Source: Sphingobacteriaceae bacterium (GTDB taxonomy: Bacteria > Bacteroidota > Bacteroidia > Sphingobacteriales > Sphingobacteriaceae). Taken from it: a DNA stretch of 64,000 bases. The notes under the pieces are model-generated. The model did not search any database and was not told the origin of the DNA. It saw only the letters and a list, made by a program, of their open reading frames with translations. The stretch is from the NCBI GenBank assembly GCA_017745075.1, contig JAGIAD010000003.1:434001-498000 (forward strand), read 5' to 3'. Shown one piece after another: positions 43,309 through 52,870 of this stretch. Both the position numbers and the translations under genes were made by a program. Within the stretch, counting starts at the first letter, position 1; each line of letters begins with the position of its first letter.

Positions 43309-46300
43309 TTAAAATTTAACATTCAAACCAGCGTTAACTACCTTTTGCAAAGGGTAGCCACTTCCAAATACTTCCGGATCAACCTTATCGTAAGCCGAAA
43401 GCGTGTAGAGATTTACTCCATTTACAAAAAGGCGTACCGAGGCCAGTTTTAATTTATTGGTTAAGCCTTTGGGTAAAGTATAACCCAGTTCGACATTTTT
43501 TAATCTTACATAACTGCCATCGTGTAACCAGTATGATGAGGTAGCCTCATTGTTTGGATTAGAACCAATGGTTAAACGTGGTTGGGTAGCGGTTGAAGCC
43601 GTAGCTGGTGTCCAACGGCCAAGATTCTGCTCAAAGGCCTGCCCTAAACCATTGTTTTGGAAAGCCCATTCAGTAATGCCCGAAACGTACACATAGCGGT
43701 TCTGAACGCCTTGTAGGAGTGCAGAAAAATCAAATCCTTTGTAGCTAAAGCCCAGGTTAAGGCCGTAGAACCAGATGGGGTTATTGTTTTTAAGTGCCCT
43801 TGTATCCAGCTCGTTAATTATCCCGTCGTTGTTTAGATCCTTGTACTTAATATCGCCCGGAACTGGGTTGTAGCCCTGTATTTTGGCACTCGAATTAATT
43901 TCAGTCTGGTTTTGAAATAAACCATCGGCTACATAACCAAAAGTCTGGTCTTCTCTTTGTCCGGTGCGTTCCATCCATGGGTATGGCCGGCCAATCTCAT
44001 CCTGATATTTGATGATTTTTTGCAGCGAGAAAACATTAGGAGCTACATAATAATTAAAATTGCCGATATGGTTGCTGTATTTCAGGTCGAATTCTACCCC
44101 CGAATACCTGCTTATCCCGATGTTCTCTAACGGATAAGCTGTTCCGAGTAAGGCCGAATTCCTGCCTCTGGTTTGTACCAGATCAAAGTTTTCGTTGTTA
44201 AAATAATCAGCGATTACTGATAATTTATTGTTGAATAAACTGGCATCAATACCTACGTTGTACTGATTAGCTTTTTCCCAGGTAATATGCGGGTTTGCCA
44301 ATGTACCTTCGGCAATACCGCTAATAGAGGTTGGAGTAGCACCATAATTATAGCTGGCACCTGTTACATAATATTGATTATAAGCAAAATAACCTGCATT
44401 GGCATTGCCAGTATAGGCATAGTTAGCCCTGATTTTTAAGGCATTAAGCCATTTTACATCTTTTAAGAAATCTTCTTTGGCAACGTTCCAGCCTAAACCA
44501 AAGCCATAAAACAAACCATAACGGTTACCTTTTTCATAGCGGTTTAATCCACTATAGCTTAGGGCCACTTCGGCCAGGTATTTTTCTTTGTAATTATAAT
44601 CAACCCTTGCGGATAAATTATTAAAAATCATGGGAATCTGGTTGGCGGTTTGTGCACTTTGTGAATTGAATTTCAGCAAGGTATTCAAACTGTGGCTAGC
44701 AAAGGTTTTATCAAGGCCGGCAGAAAAATCGACAAAGAGGTTACGGCTCTGCCCGGTGTTGGTAGATAAATTAACCTGCTGTCCATCAACCCCAAATTTT
44801 TGATATACATCGGGATTGGTGCTGGCTAATTTGTAAACCGCATATTGTTTGGTACGGATAATATTTTCAGATACGCTGGTATTGAAACTGGCCAAACCTT
44901 TTAACCACAAACCTTTGGTTACACTATTCAGTGTCTTTTTTAAAGATATATCGGCAGAAACATCACGGCTACTATTGTAAAAATAGCCAGAGCGGGTAGT
45001 TGCTCCCCACAAATTGGTCTGGTAATCGGAAGTACCGCCCAACGATCCGTTAGGGTTAAAAACAGGATAGGCATTGTTTGGAATTGAAGCCAGTTGCGAA
45101 AAAACGTTATTACTACCAAAATTGGATAAGGTGGTACCCGTAGTAAAAATTCCGGTACTTGCACTTACCCCACCCGGCTGGTTACCATTCTGGATACGGC
45201 CAAACAGGTTTAAATTTAATAAGGTTGTTGGAGTAATATCAATATCGATATTGGTGCGCACCAGGTAACGTTTGTAATCGGTATTGGTACTGTAGGTATT
45301 TCTTTCGTCGTCCTGCCTTAAAATACCGCTCTGGTTTAAATAATCAACGTCGAGGAAATAACGGGTAGAATTACCTCCTCCGTAAGTATTCAGGTTATAA
45401 CGACTAAAAGTTGTATTAGGTTTTAAGATGGTACTGTACCAGTCTACATCCGGGTGAAATACCGGATCAGAGCCTGTTGCCCAGGCATTTAAATCTGCTG
45501 CAGTATAGCGTGGAGCCTTACCATCATTAGCCAGCGCTTCGTTATAGAGCGTTGCATAATCAAAAGCACCGAGGGGTTTAGGCAGTTTGATGGCCGATTG
45601 CAGACCCGCCTGTGCGGTAAGCGAAATGCGCTGCTTGCCTACCTCTCCTTTGCGGGTAGTAATCATAATTACACCGTTCGATGCCTGCTGTCCAAGCATT
45701 ACTGTAGATAAACCATCTTTTAAAATCGTAACCGATTCTATTTCCTCCGGATCAATTGAAGGGTAATCTCTTGGAATACCGTTTACCAAAACCAATGGCG
45801 CATTGCCCCTCACGGTAATGCTGGTTCCATCGGCCCCTGGCCTGCCATTACTCTGTAAAGTGTATAATCCGGCCAGCCTTCCTGATAAAGCATTATTAAT
45901 ACCTGCCACCGGAACCTTGATCAGATCGGCATTGTACACTGTTGAAGTAGATTGCAGGTTAGTTACTGTACTTTGTTCACCATATAATACAGGTGTAGTA
46001 GCCTGGCGTTTCTGGCTCTCACCCAGCGATACATTTAACAAAGCCTCTTTTACTTCTACCTCTTTTACCAGGTAACCGTTTAGTGTAAATATTAAAATAT
46101 CGCCTTCAACAGCGCTTATTTTATACTTACCATTCTTATCAGTCGAAACACTGGTACCGGTTTCTTTAATGGTAACATTAACGCCAAACAGCGGATTACC
46201 AAAGTTATCAGAAACAGTTCCGGTAACCTCCAATTGTTGGCTCTCAATTTTGCCTGCTACATGCCTTTCGACTCGTATAGTATTGGCATAAGCCAAAGCC

Positions 46301-46362
46301 GGCACCGCCGTATATACGGTTAACGAAAAAAGCATTAGTTGCTTTAAGTAAGTTTTCCTCAT
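43309..46362 (-). CDS. SusC/RagA-family TonB-dependent transporter lacking a clear TonB box (first pair)
   Basis: 1017 residues with a signal peptide (MRKTYLKQLMLFSL...LAYA). CarboxypepD_reg-like domain at about 44-115 (VTGTVSDNFGNPLFGVNVT). The usual LDEVVVxGYG TonB box before the plug is not visible: the segment reads SQKRQATTPVLYGEQSTVTN. The plug then has LVLVNGIPRD and IESVTILKDGLSTVMLGQQASNGVIMITTRKG, with ML instead of the common IYG. The barrel is full and ends in NAGLNVKF. It is the first gene after the HTCS-controlled promoter. Such box-poor SusC proteins do occur in tandem SusCD loci. Confidence 0.94.
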   Translation of the reverse strand: MRKTYLKQLMLFSLTVYTAVPALAYANTIRVERHVAGKIESQQLEVTGTVSDNFGNPLFGVNVTIKETGTSVSTDKNGKYKISAVEGDILIFTLNGYLVKEVEVKEALLNVSLGESQKRQATTPVLYGEQSTVTNLQSTSTVYNADLIKVPVAGINNALSGRLAGLYTLQSNGRPGADGTSITVRGNAPLVLVNGIPRDYPSIDPEEIESVTILKDGLSTVMLGQQASNGVIMITTRKGEVGKQRISLTAQAGLQSAIKLPKPLGAFDYATLYNEALANDGKAPRYTAADLNAWATGSDPVFHPDVDWYSTILKPNTTFSRYNLNTYGGGNSTRYFLDVDYLNQSGILRQDDERNTYSTNTDYKRYLVRTNIDIDITPTTLLNLNLFGRIQNGNQPGGVSASTGIFTTGTTLSNFGSNNVFSQLASIPNNAYPVFNPNGSLGGTSDYQTNLWGATTRSGYFYNSSRDVSADISLKKTLNSVTKGLWLKGLASFNTSVSENIIRTKQYAVYKLASTNPDVYQKFGVDGQQVNLSTNTGQSRNLFVDFSAGLDKTFASHSLNTLLKFNSQSAQTANQIPMIFNNLSARVDYNYKEKYLAEVALSYSGLNRYEKGNRYGLFYGFGLGWNVAKEDFLKDVKWLNALKIRANYAYTGNANAGYFAYNQYYVTGASYNYGATPTSISGIAEGTLANPHITWEKANQYNVGIDASLFNNKLSVIADYFNNENFDLVQTRGRNSALLGTAYPLENIGISRYSGVEFDLKYSNHIGNFNYYVAPNVFSLQKIIKYQDEIGRPYPWMERTGQREDQTFGYVADGLFQNQTEINSSAKIQGYNPVPGDIKYKDLNNDGIINELDTRALKNNNPIWFYGLNLGFSYKGFDFSALLQGVQNRYVYVSGITEWAFQNNGLGQAFEQNLGRWTPATASTATQPRLTIGSNPNNEATSSYWLHDGSYVRLKNVELGYTLPKGLTNKLKLASVRLFVNGVNLYTLSAYDKVDPEVFGSGYPLQKVVNAGLNVKF

Positions 46363-46696
46363 ATTTTGTTTTGGTTTAGTTGCTGGTGCGCGCCTGATGA
46401 AATGTGTTGTTACCCTTTCAGGTCCACGCGTTTGGTTATTGTCTATTTGGTTATTATTGTGCCTTTACCGGGGTAAATGCATAAGGTCAAATCTATCCAG
46501 AAGCCTAAAAACTGAGGGGGTAAAATCCTAAACAAATGGGTGTAAAATTCTAAAAAACTGCTAAAAGAGCTGCTAACGCAAGGCTATAAGCAGATAAAGT
46601 GTTAAAATTGCCGCCGCTAAGCCAATTTGATTTTAATAATAAAAATAGAGTTGTACATTTAATACCAATAAGCTAACCACCCTGTATTTTGTGAAC
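46363..46696. other. Divergent regulatory region of the uronate locus
   Basis: 334 bases between susC and the HTCS gene. No gene. The region carries three ~22-base-spaced direct repeats (46505-46557, listed separately). I could not place -7 boxes with confidence. Confidence 0.5.
46505..46557. promoter_or_regulatory. Direct repeats, candidate HTCS operator
   Basis: CTAAA occurs at 46505-46509, 46528-46532 and 46550-46554 (spacings 23 and 22), and GTAAAAT at 46520-46526 and 46542-46548 (spacing 22). The core unit is about GTAAAATYCTAAANAA. Two-turn spacing on one DNA face is what a dimeric AraC-type domain would contact, and the site lies between the two divergent genes. Confidence 0.5.
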
Positions 46697-49600
46697 ATGA
46701 AAGCCCTGCTCCTCTTTATATTTACACTCTTCGCTATAGCAGGCAAAGCGCAAGACCAGTACGCTTTTAAACACCTTAATGTAGAGAACGGACTTTCGCA
46801 AAGCTCGGTACTATCAATTGCCCAGGATGCAAGGGGTTTTCTTTGGTTCGGAACCCGTTTTGGACTCAACAAATACGATTCTCAAACTTTTAAAATCTAC
46901 AACAATGAAAAAGGCAATAAAAAAAGCATAAGTACATCTGCCTACATCTCTTCCATCGTATCGCTTAAAAACGGGGCTTTGTTAATTGGTACTCAAAATG
47001 GGTTGAATAAATACAAAGAAAAGGACGATAATTTTGACCGTTACCAGCACCATGACAGCCTTCCCACCAGCCTGAGCAGCTCCGCTATCAACTGCGTTTA
47101 TCAGGATAAAAAAAACAGGGTTTGGGTAGGCACAGCAAACGGACTAAATTTACTAACCGATACCACTCGCTATCATTTTAAGCGTTTTTTATACCAGAAG
47201 AACCAGGGTTTACAAATTTATACCATTACAGAAGACCACAATGGTACCTTGTGGCTAAGTACCAGTAATGGTTTAATGAATATGCGCTTCAGTGGGAAAA
47301 GAGTTACTTATAAACATTTTAAGGCCTATAGCGATGAGCTAGCCAAAGCCATTGATAACCATATCACTACTATGGCAGAAGATCGCGAAAACAACCTTTG
47401 GCTTGGCACTAAACAAACTGGCGTAAGTAAACTCAACTTAAGTACCGAAAGCATTACCAGCTATAAATATTCGAGCCTTAACCCCCAGGGCATCAGCAGT
47501 AATAATGTACGTAAAATCATGCTCGATCAGGGAGGTAAACTGTGGATTGGTACCTTACATGGTATTAGCATTTACGACCCGGCGAGCCAAAGTTTCAGTA
47601 CTTTGCAGAATGAGCCCGAAAATCCTTCCAGTTTAAGCCAGAATTCGGTTTACGATATCTTTCAGGACCGTCAGGGTATTATTTGGGTAGGCACTTATTA
47701 TGGCGCCATTAACATGGTTTATCCCAATTATACGCCTTTTAAGATTTATCGCAGCACCGCCACGCCAAATGGCCTGAGCAGTAATGTAGTGAGTTCAATA
47801 ATGGAAGATCAGCACCAAAACCTATGGATTGCGACCGAAGGTGAAGGCATTAATTATTACGATAGGAAAAACAATACTTTTACCCGTTACAAAAACAATC
47901 CCAATAACCCTTCAAGCCTGAGTGCCAACCTGGTGAAATCGGTTATCCGCGATAAAAACAATAAAGTATGGATTGGTACGCATTATGGCGGACTAAACCT
48001 TTTTAACCCCGATACTAAAAGTTTTGTAAGGTATACCAGCCGCAAAAATGATACGTCTTCACTAAGCAACGATGAAATTACGGTTGTTTTTGAAGACAGT
48101 TTCGGGCGTTTTTGGGTGGGCACCAATGGCGGTCTAAACAGTTTTAATACACAAACCGGCAAATTTATCCGCAACCGGGTAAACGGCCTTACCGATGCGG
48201 TACTTTATATTTTCGAAGACCGTAAGAGAACCCTGTGGGTGGCTACCAACTCGGGGCTTTACCAACTAAAAAACGGCGCAACCAAATTTGCAAACCGTGT
48301 AGCCGCCAATCCTGAAATTTTAAAGTACAACGAAATCAGTTGCATAACCGAAGATCAGAAAGGTTACCTGTTAATTGGCACCATTAGGAACGGATTGTTT
48401 AAACTGAATCCTGAAAAGTACCAATGTACAAGGGTAACCACACTTGATGGCCTGCCAAGCAATACCATTATGGGTATTCTGGAAGATGATTTTCAAAACC
48501 TGTGGATTACGACAGATAAAGGGTTATGCAAATACAACCCGAAAGGGCATACCTTTAAGGTTTATAACATAAAAGATGGTTTACCTGGCAACGAGTTTAA
48601 TTACAAATCGTTTTTAAAAGACAGCCAGGGTCAATTTTTCTTCGGTAGCCTGAGTGGAATGATCAGTTTCTATCCCGACCAGATCAAGGAGAACAAAACC
48701 ACCCCACCCGTAATTTTTACCAGCCTCAAGCTCTTTAACAAACCAGTGGTACTAAATGGTGAAGATGGTTTACTGAAACAGAACATCAGTACCTTAAAGG
48801 CCATTACCTTTGAATCTGATCAGAATGTTTTTTCAGTCGATTTTACCGTCCTCAATTTCATTAAATCGAACAAAAGCCATTACGCCTACAAACTAAGTGG
48901 TTTCGAAAAAAACTGGAACTATGTAGATGTACCGTCGGCCACTTACACCAACCTGTCGCCGGGCGAGTATACCCTGATGGTAAAGGGTACCAATAACGAT
49001 GGATTATGGACCGGGGAAACGAGTACCCTTAAGATTACCGTTTTGCCGCCTTTTTACCGTACCTGGTGGGCGTATTTATTTTATTTGGCAGCCTTTATAG
49101 CCATATCGTTTGTGTTTATCCGCTATTTGCTGATTAAGGCCGTACTTAAAAAGGAAAAGGAAATTAATGAACATAAGCTCGAGTTTTTCACCAATATCTC
49201 GCACGAAATCCGAACACCTTTAACGCTGATTGTAGGTCCGCTTGATAAACTGATCGAAAATGCCAAAGACGATCCGGCCTTAAACCGCGAACTGCAGCCC
49301 ATTAAAAATAATGCTTACCGCCTGATGGACCTGGTGACCGAACTGCTCGATTTCAGAAAAGCAGAAAGCGGAAAAATGACCTTGCATGTTAGCCCGGGAG
49401 ATATTGTAAAATTCTGCCATGAAATATTCCTTGCTTTCCAGAATATTGCCATCGCCAAAAACATCGATTACAGTTTTGAAACCGAACACCCGGCTGTTGA
49501 GCTTTATTTTGATAAAGTTCAATTGGAGAAAGTAATGTTTAACCTGCTTTCGAATGCATTTAAATTTACACCCGATCGGGGCAAAATCAGTTTGAAAATC

Positions 49601-50737
49601 AGTCAGGAAAATCACGGCATACATATTATGGTCAGCGATAATGGCAAAGGGATTGCGCCTGCCGATCAGGATGGCCTGTTCACCAATTTCTATCAGGCCA
49701 ACCCCACAACCAGCATTGGTACGGGTTTGGGGTTATCCTTATCTAAAAGCATTGTGGAACTGCATCATGGCGAAATTACTCTCGAAAGTACCCCCCAAAG
49801 CGAAAATCAACATGGTGCTACCTGCTTTACCGTTAGCTTAAAAACCGGAAAAGCACATTTTAAACCTGCTGATTTTGTAAAAGACTATGTGTATTATGAT
49901 GACGCCACCAATTATGAACTCCCAACTGCCGCTGAACCTCAGCAGGCTCCAGAAACGGAAGCTGTGGTATCTCTCGCTGCTAAAAAATACAGCATTTTAC
50001 TGGTAGAGGATAACGGAGATGTAAGGGCATTTATTAAAAATGCGCTGGGCAATGTTTACACCATTTACGAAAGTGAAAACGGAGCTACAGGCTTAGAACT
50101 GGCACTGGAAATCATTCCCGATCTCATTATCAGCGATGTGATGATGCCGGTTATGGATGGCCTCGAACTCTGCCGTAAGCTTAAAACCGACCAAAGAACC
50201 AGCCATATCCCGGTGGTAATGCTCACTGCGCGTTCTGCTTATGTACACCAGATTAATGGCTTCGAACATGGCGCCGATGCTTATATCATGAAGCCATTCA
50301 ACCTCAAAATACTCGAATTGAATGTTCAAAACCTGCTCAATGCGCGCGAAACCATTAAACAAAAGTTTGCTCAGGTAATTACGCTCGAACCGAAAAATAT
50401 GGTAATTAATACCACTGAGCAGAACTTCATAAATAAAATTATTCAGATTATCGAAGACCGGATTGCCGATACAGCATTTGATGTGCCTACCCTTGCAGCT
50501 GAAATTGGCATGAGCCAGCCGGTACTATACAAAAAGATAAGGGCACTTACCGATCTTTCTGTTAACGATTTTATCAAATCAATACGCATTAAAAGGGCTG
50601 CGCAGCTGCTTAAACAAGGGACAGGTAATATTTCAGAAATTGCCTACTCAGTAGGTTTCAGCGACCGGAAATATTTTAGTTCGGAGTTTAAGAAACATTT
50701 TGGCAAAACTCCGAGTGAGTTTATGAACAATGATTAA
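46697..50737 (+). CDS. Hybrid two-component system regulator (HTCS) of the uronate locus
   Basis: 1346 residues from the ATG at 46697 (MKALLLFIFTLFAIAGKAQ signal); a GTG two codons earlier is possible. Order: 14 Reg_prop repeats (about 20-680, units such as LWIGTxxGL), Y_Y_Y domain (about 695-775), membrane helix (about 788-812), HisKA with SHEIRTPL (His near 835), HATPase_c with NLLSNAFKF, DNGKGI and GTGLGLSLSK, receiver with phospho-acceptor Asp near 1145 (LIISDVMMPVMDG), and AraC HTH at the C-terminus (about 1240-1346). The 14 repeats fit two seven-bladed propellers sensing a saccharide in the periplasm. It diverges from the SusCD genes and should activate them on binding an uronate oligosaccharide. 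Confidence 0.96.
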   Translation: MKALLLFIFTLFAIAGKAQDQYAFKHLNVENGLSQSSVLSIAQDARGFLWFGTRFGLNKYDSQTFKIYNNEKGNKKSISTSAYISSIVSLKNGALLIGTQNGLNKYKEKDDNFDRYQHHDSLPTSLSSSAINCVYQDKKNRVWVGTANGLNLLTDTTRYHFKRFLYQKNQGLQIYTITEDHNGTLWLSTSNGLMNMRFSGKRVTYKHFKAYSDELAKAIDNHITTMAEDRENNLWLGTKQTGVSKLNLSTESITSYKYSSLNPQGISSNNVRKIMLDQGGKLWIGTLHGISIYDPASQSFSTLQNEPENPSSLSQNSVYDIFQDRQGIIWVGTYYGAINMVYPNYTPFKIYRSTATPNGLSSNVVSSIMEDQHQNLWIATEGEGINYYDRKNNTFTRYKNNPNNPSSLSANLVKSVIRDKNNKVWIGTHYGGLNLFNPDTKSFVRYTSRKNDTSSLSNDEITVVFEDSFGRFWVGTNGGLNSFNTQTGKFIRNRVNGLTDAVLYIFEDRKRTLWVATNSGLYQLKNGATKFANRVAANPEILKYNEISCITEDQKGYLLIGTIRNGLFKLNPEKYQCTRVTTLDGLPSNTIMGILEDDFQNLWITTDKGLCKYNPKGHTFKVYNIKDGLPGNEFNYKSFLKDSQGQFFFGSLSGMISFYPDQIKENKTTPPVIFTSLKLFNKPVVLNGEDGLLKQNISTLKAITFESDQNVFSVDFTVLNFIKSNKSHYAYKLSGFEKNWNYVDVPSATYTNLSPGEYTLMVKGTNNDGLWTGETSTLKITVLPPFYRTWWAYLFYLAAFIAISFVFIRYLLIKAVLKKEKEINEHKLEFFTNISHEIRTPLTLIVGPLDKLIENAKDDPALNRELQPIKNNAYRLMDLVTELLDFRKAESGKMTLHVSPGDIVKFCHEIFLAFQNIAIAKNIDYSFETEHPAVELYFDKVQLEKVMFNLLSNAFKFTPDRGKISLKISQENHGIHIMVSDNGKGIAPADQDGLFTNFYQANPTTSIGTGLGLSLSKSIVELHHGEITLESTPQSENQHGATCFTVSLKTGKAHFKPADFVKDYVYYDDATNYELPTAAEPQQAPETEAVVSLAAKKYSILLVEDNGDVRAFIKNALGNVYTIYESENGATGLELALEIIPDLIISDVMMPVMDGLELCRKLKTDQRTSHIPVVMLTARSAYVHQINGFEHGADAYIMKPFNLKILELNVQNLLNARETIKQKFAQVITLEPKNMVINTTEQNFINKIIQIIEDRIADTAFDVPTLAAEIGMSQPVLYKKIRALTDLSVNDFIKSIRIKRAAQLLKQGTGNISEIAYSVGFSDRKYFSSEFKKHFGKTPSEFMNND

Positions 50738-50794
50738 TCTCGCCCATGATCTTCAAACGGGGATTATGGAAAGTTGGAGAGGCCGGCTTTGGGT

Positions 50795-51640
50795 TTACAA
50801 AAATTTAATCACCTGCCGATCGAAATGACTGTTCATCATGCCCTGATAAACCTGCTCTGCGAGCACATACAATAAATCTACTTTCTCAAACAGGCGTACT
50901 AACTCAGTTTCACCGATCTGGTAATTGTTTTCGTAGCGGACGGCCAGATAAGCCTCATCAAGCAAATGCAACAGGCCATCTTCTTCCTCACTATGACTAA
51001 ATAGCTCAGCAAGCGGTTTTACATAAGGTTTAATATACAATTGATGAATTTTAATGCGGTGCGTTTTTTTATCCTTTCCCATCACCAGAATTTCAATTGC
51101 CCGGTACATCAGATCGAAAACCTGGTGCAACATAAAAGCACAGTATTCGAAATTTTGTTGTTTAAAATAAAATGTTGCACCCGATAAAAATTTATTGGCC
51201 TTATCAATTCCGTACCGATACGCAGCGCTCACCTGATCTGCAATAAGTTGAGGTGCTCCGCCATTCAGATAACGGCCAGATTTACTGAACAAGCAATTTT
51301 GAGCAGCAACAGCATAATGAAAAAACAAACTCCCTTCCAATAAAGCCTGCTCCACCTCGTGCACATGGAAAATGCGATAACTCAATTCCATATGCCCGTT
51401 AAATACAATATTTAACACAGGCGTTAATTCGTTTAAAATACGTACATGTTTAAACGAAACCATGATCAGCATTTCCTGCGCTGCCTTATCGGCAAAAAAA
51501 TGACGATGAAGATAAATATACTGAGCAGGTACCGCAGCAGTAATGTCCTTTAACAAACGTACTATCTTTTCGTCTTTTAATTCCCCATGATTCTGGTTTA
51601 AAGATTTACCCCGCATAATAGTCCCTTTCATCACTTTCAT
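50795..51640 (-). CDS. HEPN-like domain protein with divergent N-terminal domain
   Basis: 281 residues; ATGs at 51640, 51631 and 51616 are all possible and all overlap the upstream gene. The C-terminal part (about 145-265) looks like a HEPN domain: ANKFLSGATFYF, then FEYCAFMLHQVFDLMYRAIEIL, HRIKIHQL and LLDEAYLAVRYENNY. The Arg235 is followed by Tyr at +5, not the His of the catalytic R-x4-6-H, so RNase activity is doubtful. The N-terminal part (about 20-130) may be a degenerate nucleotidyltransferase, as often precedes HEPN in Bacteroidota, but no GSxxxG-type motif is seen. It overlaps the repeat-protein gene by 35 bases, so the two are translated together. Function unknown. Confidence 0.75.
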   Translation of the reverse strand: MKVMKGTIMRGKSLNQNHGELKDEKIVRLLKDITAAVPAQYIYLHRHFFADKAAQEMLIMVSFKHVRILNELTPVLNIVFNGHMELSYRIFHVHEVEQALLEGSLFFHYAVAAQNCLFSKSGRYLNGGAPQLIADQVSAAYRYGIDKANKFLSGATFYFKQQNFEYCAFMLHQVFDLMYRAIEILVMGKDKKTHRIKIHQLYIKPYVKPLAELFSHSEEEDGLLHLLDEAYLAVRYENNYQIGETELVRLFEKVDLLYVLAEQVYQGMMNSHFDRQVIKFL

Positions 51641-52739
51641 TTAACGCAGGGTTACTGATCATTATAAAAAAGGCTTCCATAATCATCATCATGGCTTCGT
51701 ACTGTTCAAATAAAAATGCCTTATCCATGAGTTTAATACTGCTCCTGGTACTGAAAGCAGCATACAACCACTCTAAAAGCCCTAAACGGAGCTGTTTAAT
51801 TTTTTCGGGAATAAAAAAAGACTCTGCAAACAGATAAGGATTTTCCACATGTTCTGCTGCCAGGGTATTTACCTCACACAGTTCTTTGTTATTGCGGTTT
51901 ACAACATGATCTGTAGCGGCAGGCAAACCTTTAAAAGGAATACCTTGGTAAGTTAGTTTTTTGACGGTGATTAAATAACCTGCATTAAGCAGTTTTGTAA
52001 ACTGGTTATAGAGGAAAAAATAATCGGCTACATCGCCAACGCACTGCTCTTCAGCCAGGGCTGCTTTATACCAGTTTTTTAAATAAGTTTTATGCCCGCC
52101 AAGGTTATCCAAACTAAAGAAAAATTCAATTGCCTTAAACGGATCATGCAATAATTCCGGTTCAAATGCCAGTGGCGATGTACTTTCGAATATGGCCATA
52201 TGGTAATACCGATCTATACTTTTAAAACTATTTTTGGTAATTATCCTTTCGTGGATGAGCCAGCAGGCTTCCAGCATTTTTTTGGTGTTCTCGTAAAACG
52301 GAAAAATATACTGGTCCCAATCCAGATCAAGGTTATTTTCCAATGCAGCTAACAGCCATTCTTTGTAAACCACCTTATAGGTATCTGATTGAAAGAATAG
52401 GAAAATATCAAGAAAGGTAAGTTTTGGATTTTTCATTTCTCCGCTGCTCAATAATTTCGGGCAATAATCAAGTAGCACGGTTTCGCGCTCCACACTACAT
52501 TCATCAACTGCAATTGCTTTTACAAATGCTATATCTGCTTCAGTATGGTTAAAAATTAAATCCGAATAATCGAAAAGCGGCACCAGTTTTTCGTAAAAAA
52601 CCAGCAACTGCGCCGGGTGCTTTTGTGGCGAAAAATCGAATTCGTTCTGTGGAGGGTTTAACCAGTTTTTTAAAAAATTTAAATGATAGCTTACACCATT
52701 TGATGAAAAAAAGCTTTCAATCGCATTAATAAATGCCAT
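51606..52739 (-). CDS. Unknown protein of four ~100-residue repeats
   Basis: 377 residues from the ATG at 52739 (MAFINAIESFF, preceded by AAAAAAGAAACG); the ATG at 52772 adds 11 residues. I do not recognise the family. Four repeats are visible, each with an aromatic-rich helix and an LxxWLxAAL helix (3-27, 108-133, 201-228, 302-328) followed about 15-20 residues on by an FxxYExxxKMLEAxxLI helix (46-63, 144-162, 240-257, 342-360). No signal peptide or membrane helix. All-helical and cytosolic by appearance, like a solenoid scaffold. It precedes and overlaps the HEPN-like gene and diverges from an S24-type repressor. Confidence 0.75.
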   Translation of the reverse strand: MAFINAIESFFSSNGVSYHLNFLKNWLNPPQNEFDFSPQKHPAQLLVFYEKLVPLFDYSDLIFNHTEADIAFVKAIAVDECSVERETVLLDYCPKLLSSGEMKNPKLTFLDIFLFFQSDTYKVVYKEWLLAALENNLDLDWDQYIFPFYENTKKMLEACWLIHERIITKNSFKSIDRYYHMAIFESTSPLAFEPELLHDPFKAIEFFFSLDNLGGHKTYLKNWYKAALAEEQCVGDVADYFFLYNQFTKLLNAGYLITVKKLTYQGIPFKGLPAATDHVVNRNNKELCEVNTLAAEHVENPYLFAESFFIPEKIKQLRLGLLEWLYAAFSTRSSIKLMDKAFLFEQYEAMMMIMEAFFIMISNPALNESDERDYYAG

Positions 52740-52823
52740 CGTTTCTTTTTTAAAATTCAAATTCCCATTCATAGCGTATATTTTTTAAATGATTATATTA
52801 GCTAACGAATTTAGCAAACAATA

Positions 52824-52857
52824 ATAAGTTTAACTATATATTTTAAGTATAACTTAT
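52824..52857. promoter_or_regulatory. 34-base palindrome, candidate operator of the S24 repressor
   Basis: ATAAGTTTAACT (52824-52835) and AGTATAACTTAT (52846-52857) are complementary at 10 of 12 positions about an AT-rich 10-base centre. The palindrome ends 13 bases before the repressor start codon and precedes the divergent pair, the right place for autoregulation and control of both sides. Confidence 0.6.
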
Positions 52858-52870
52858 CAACATAAAAATT

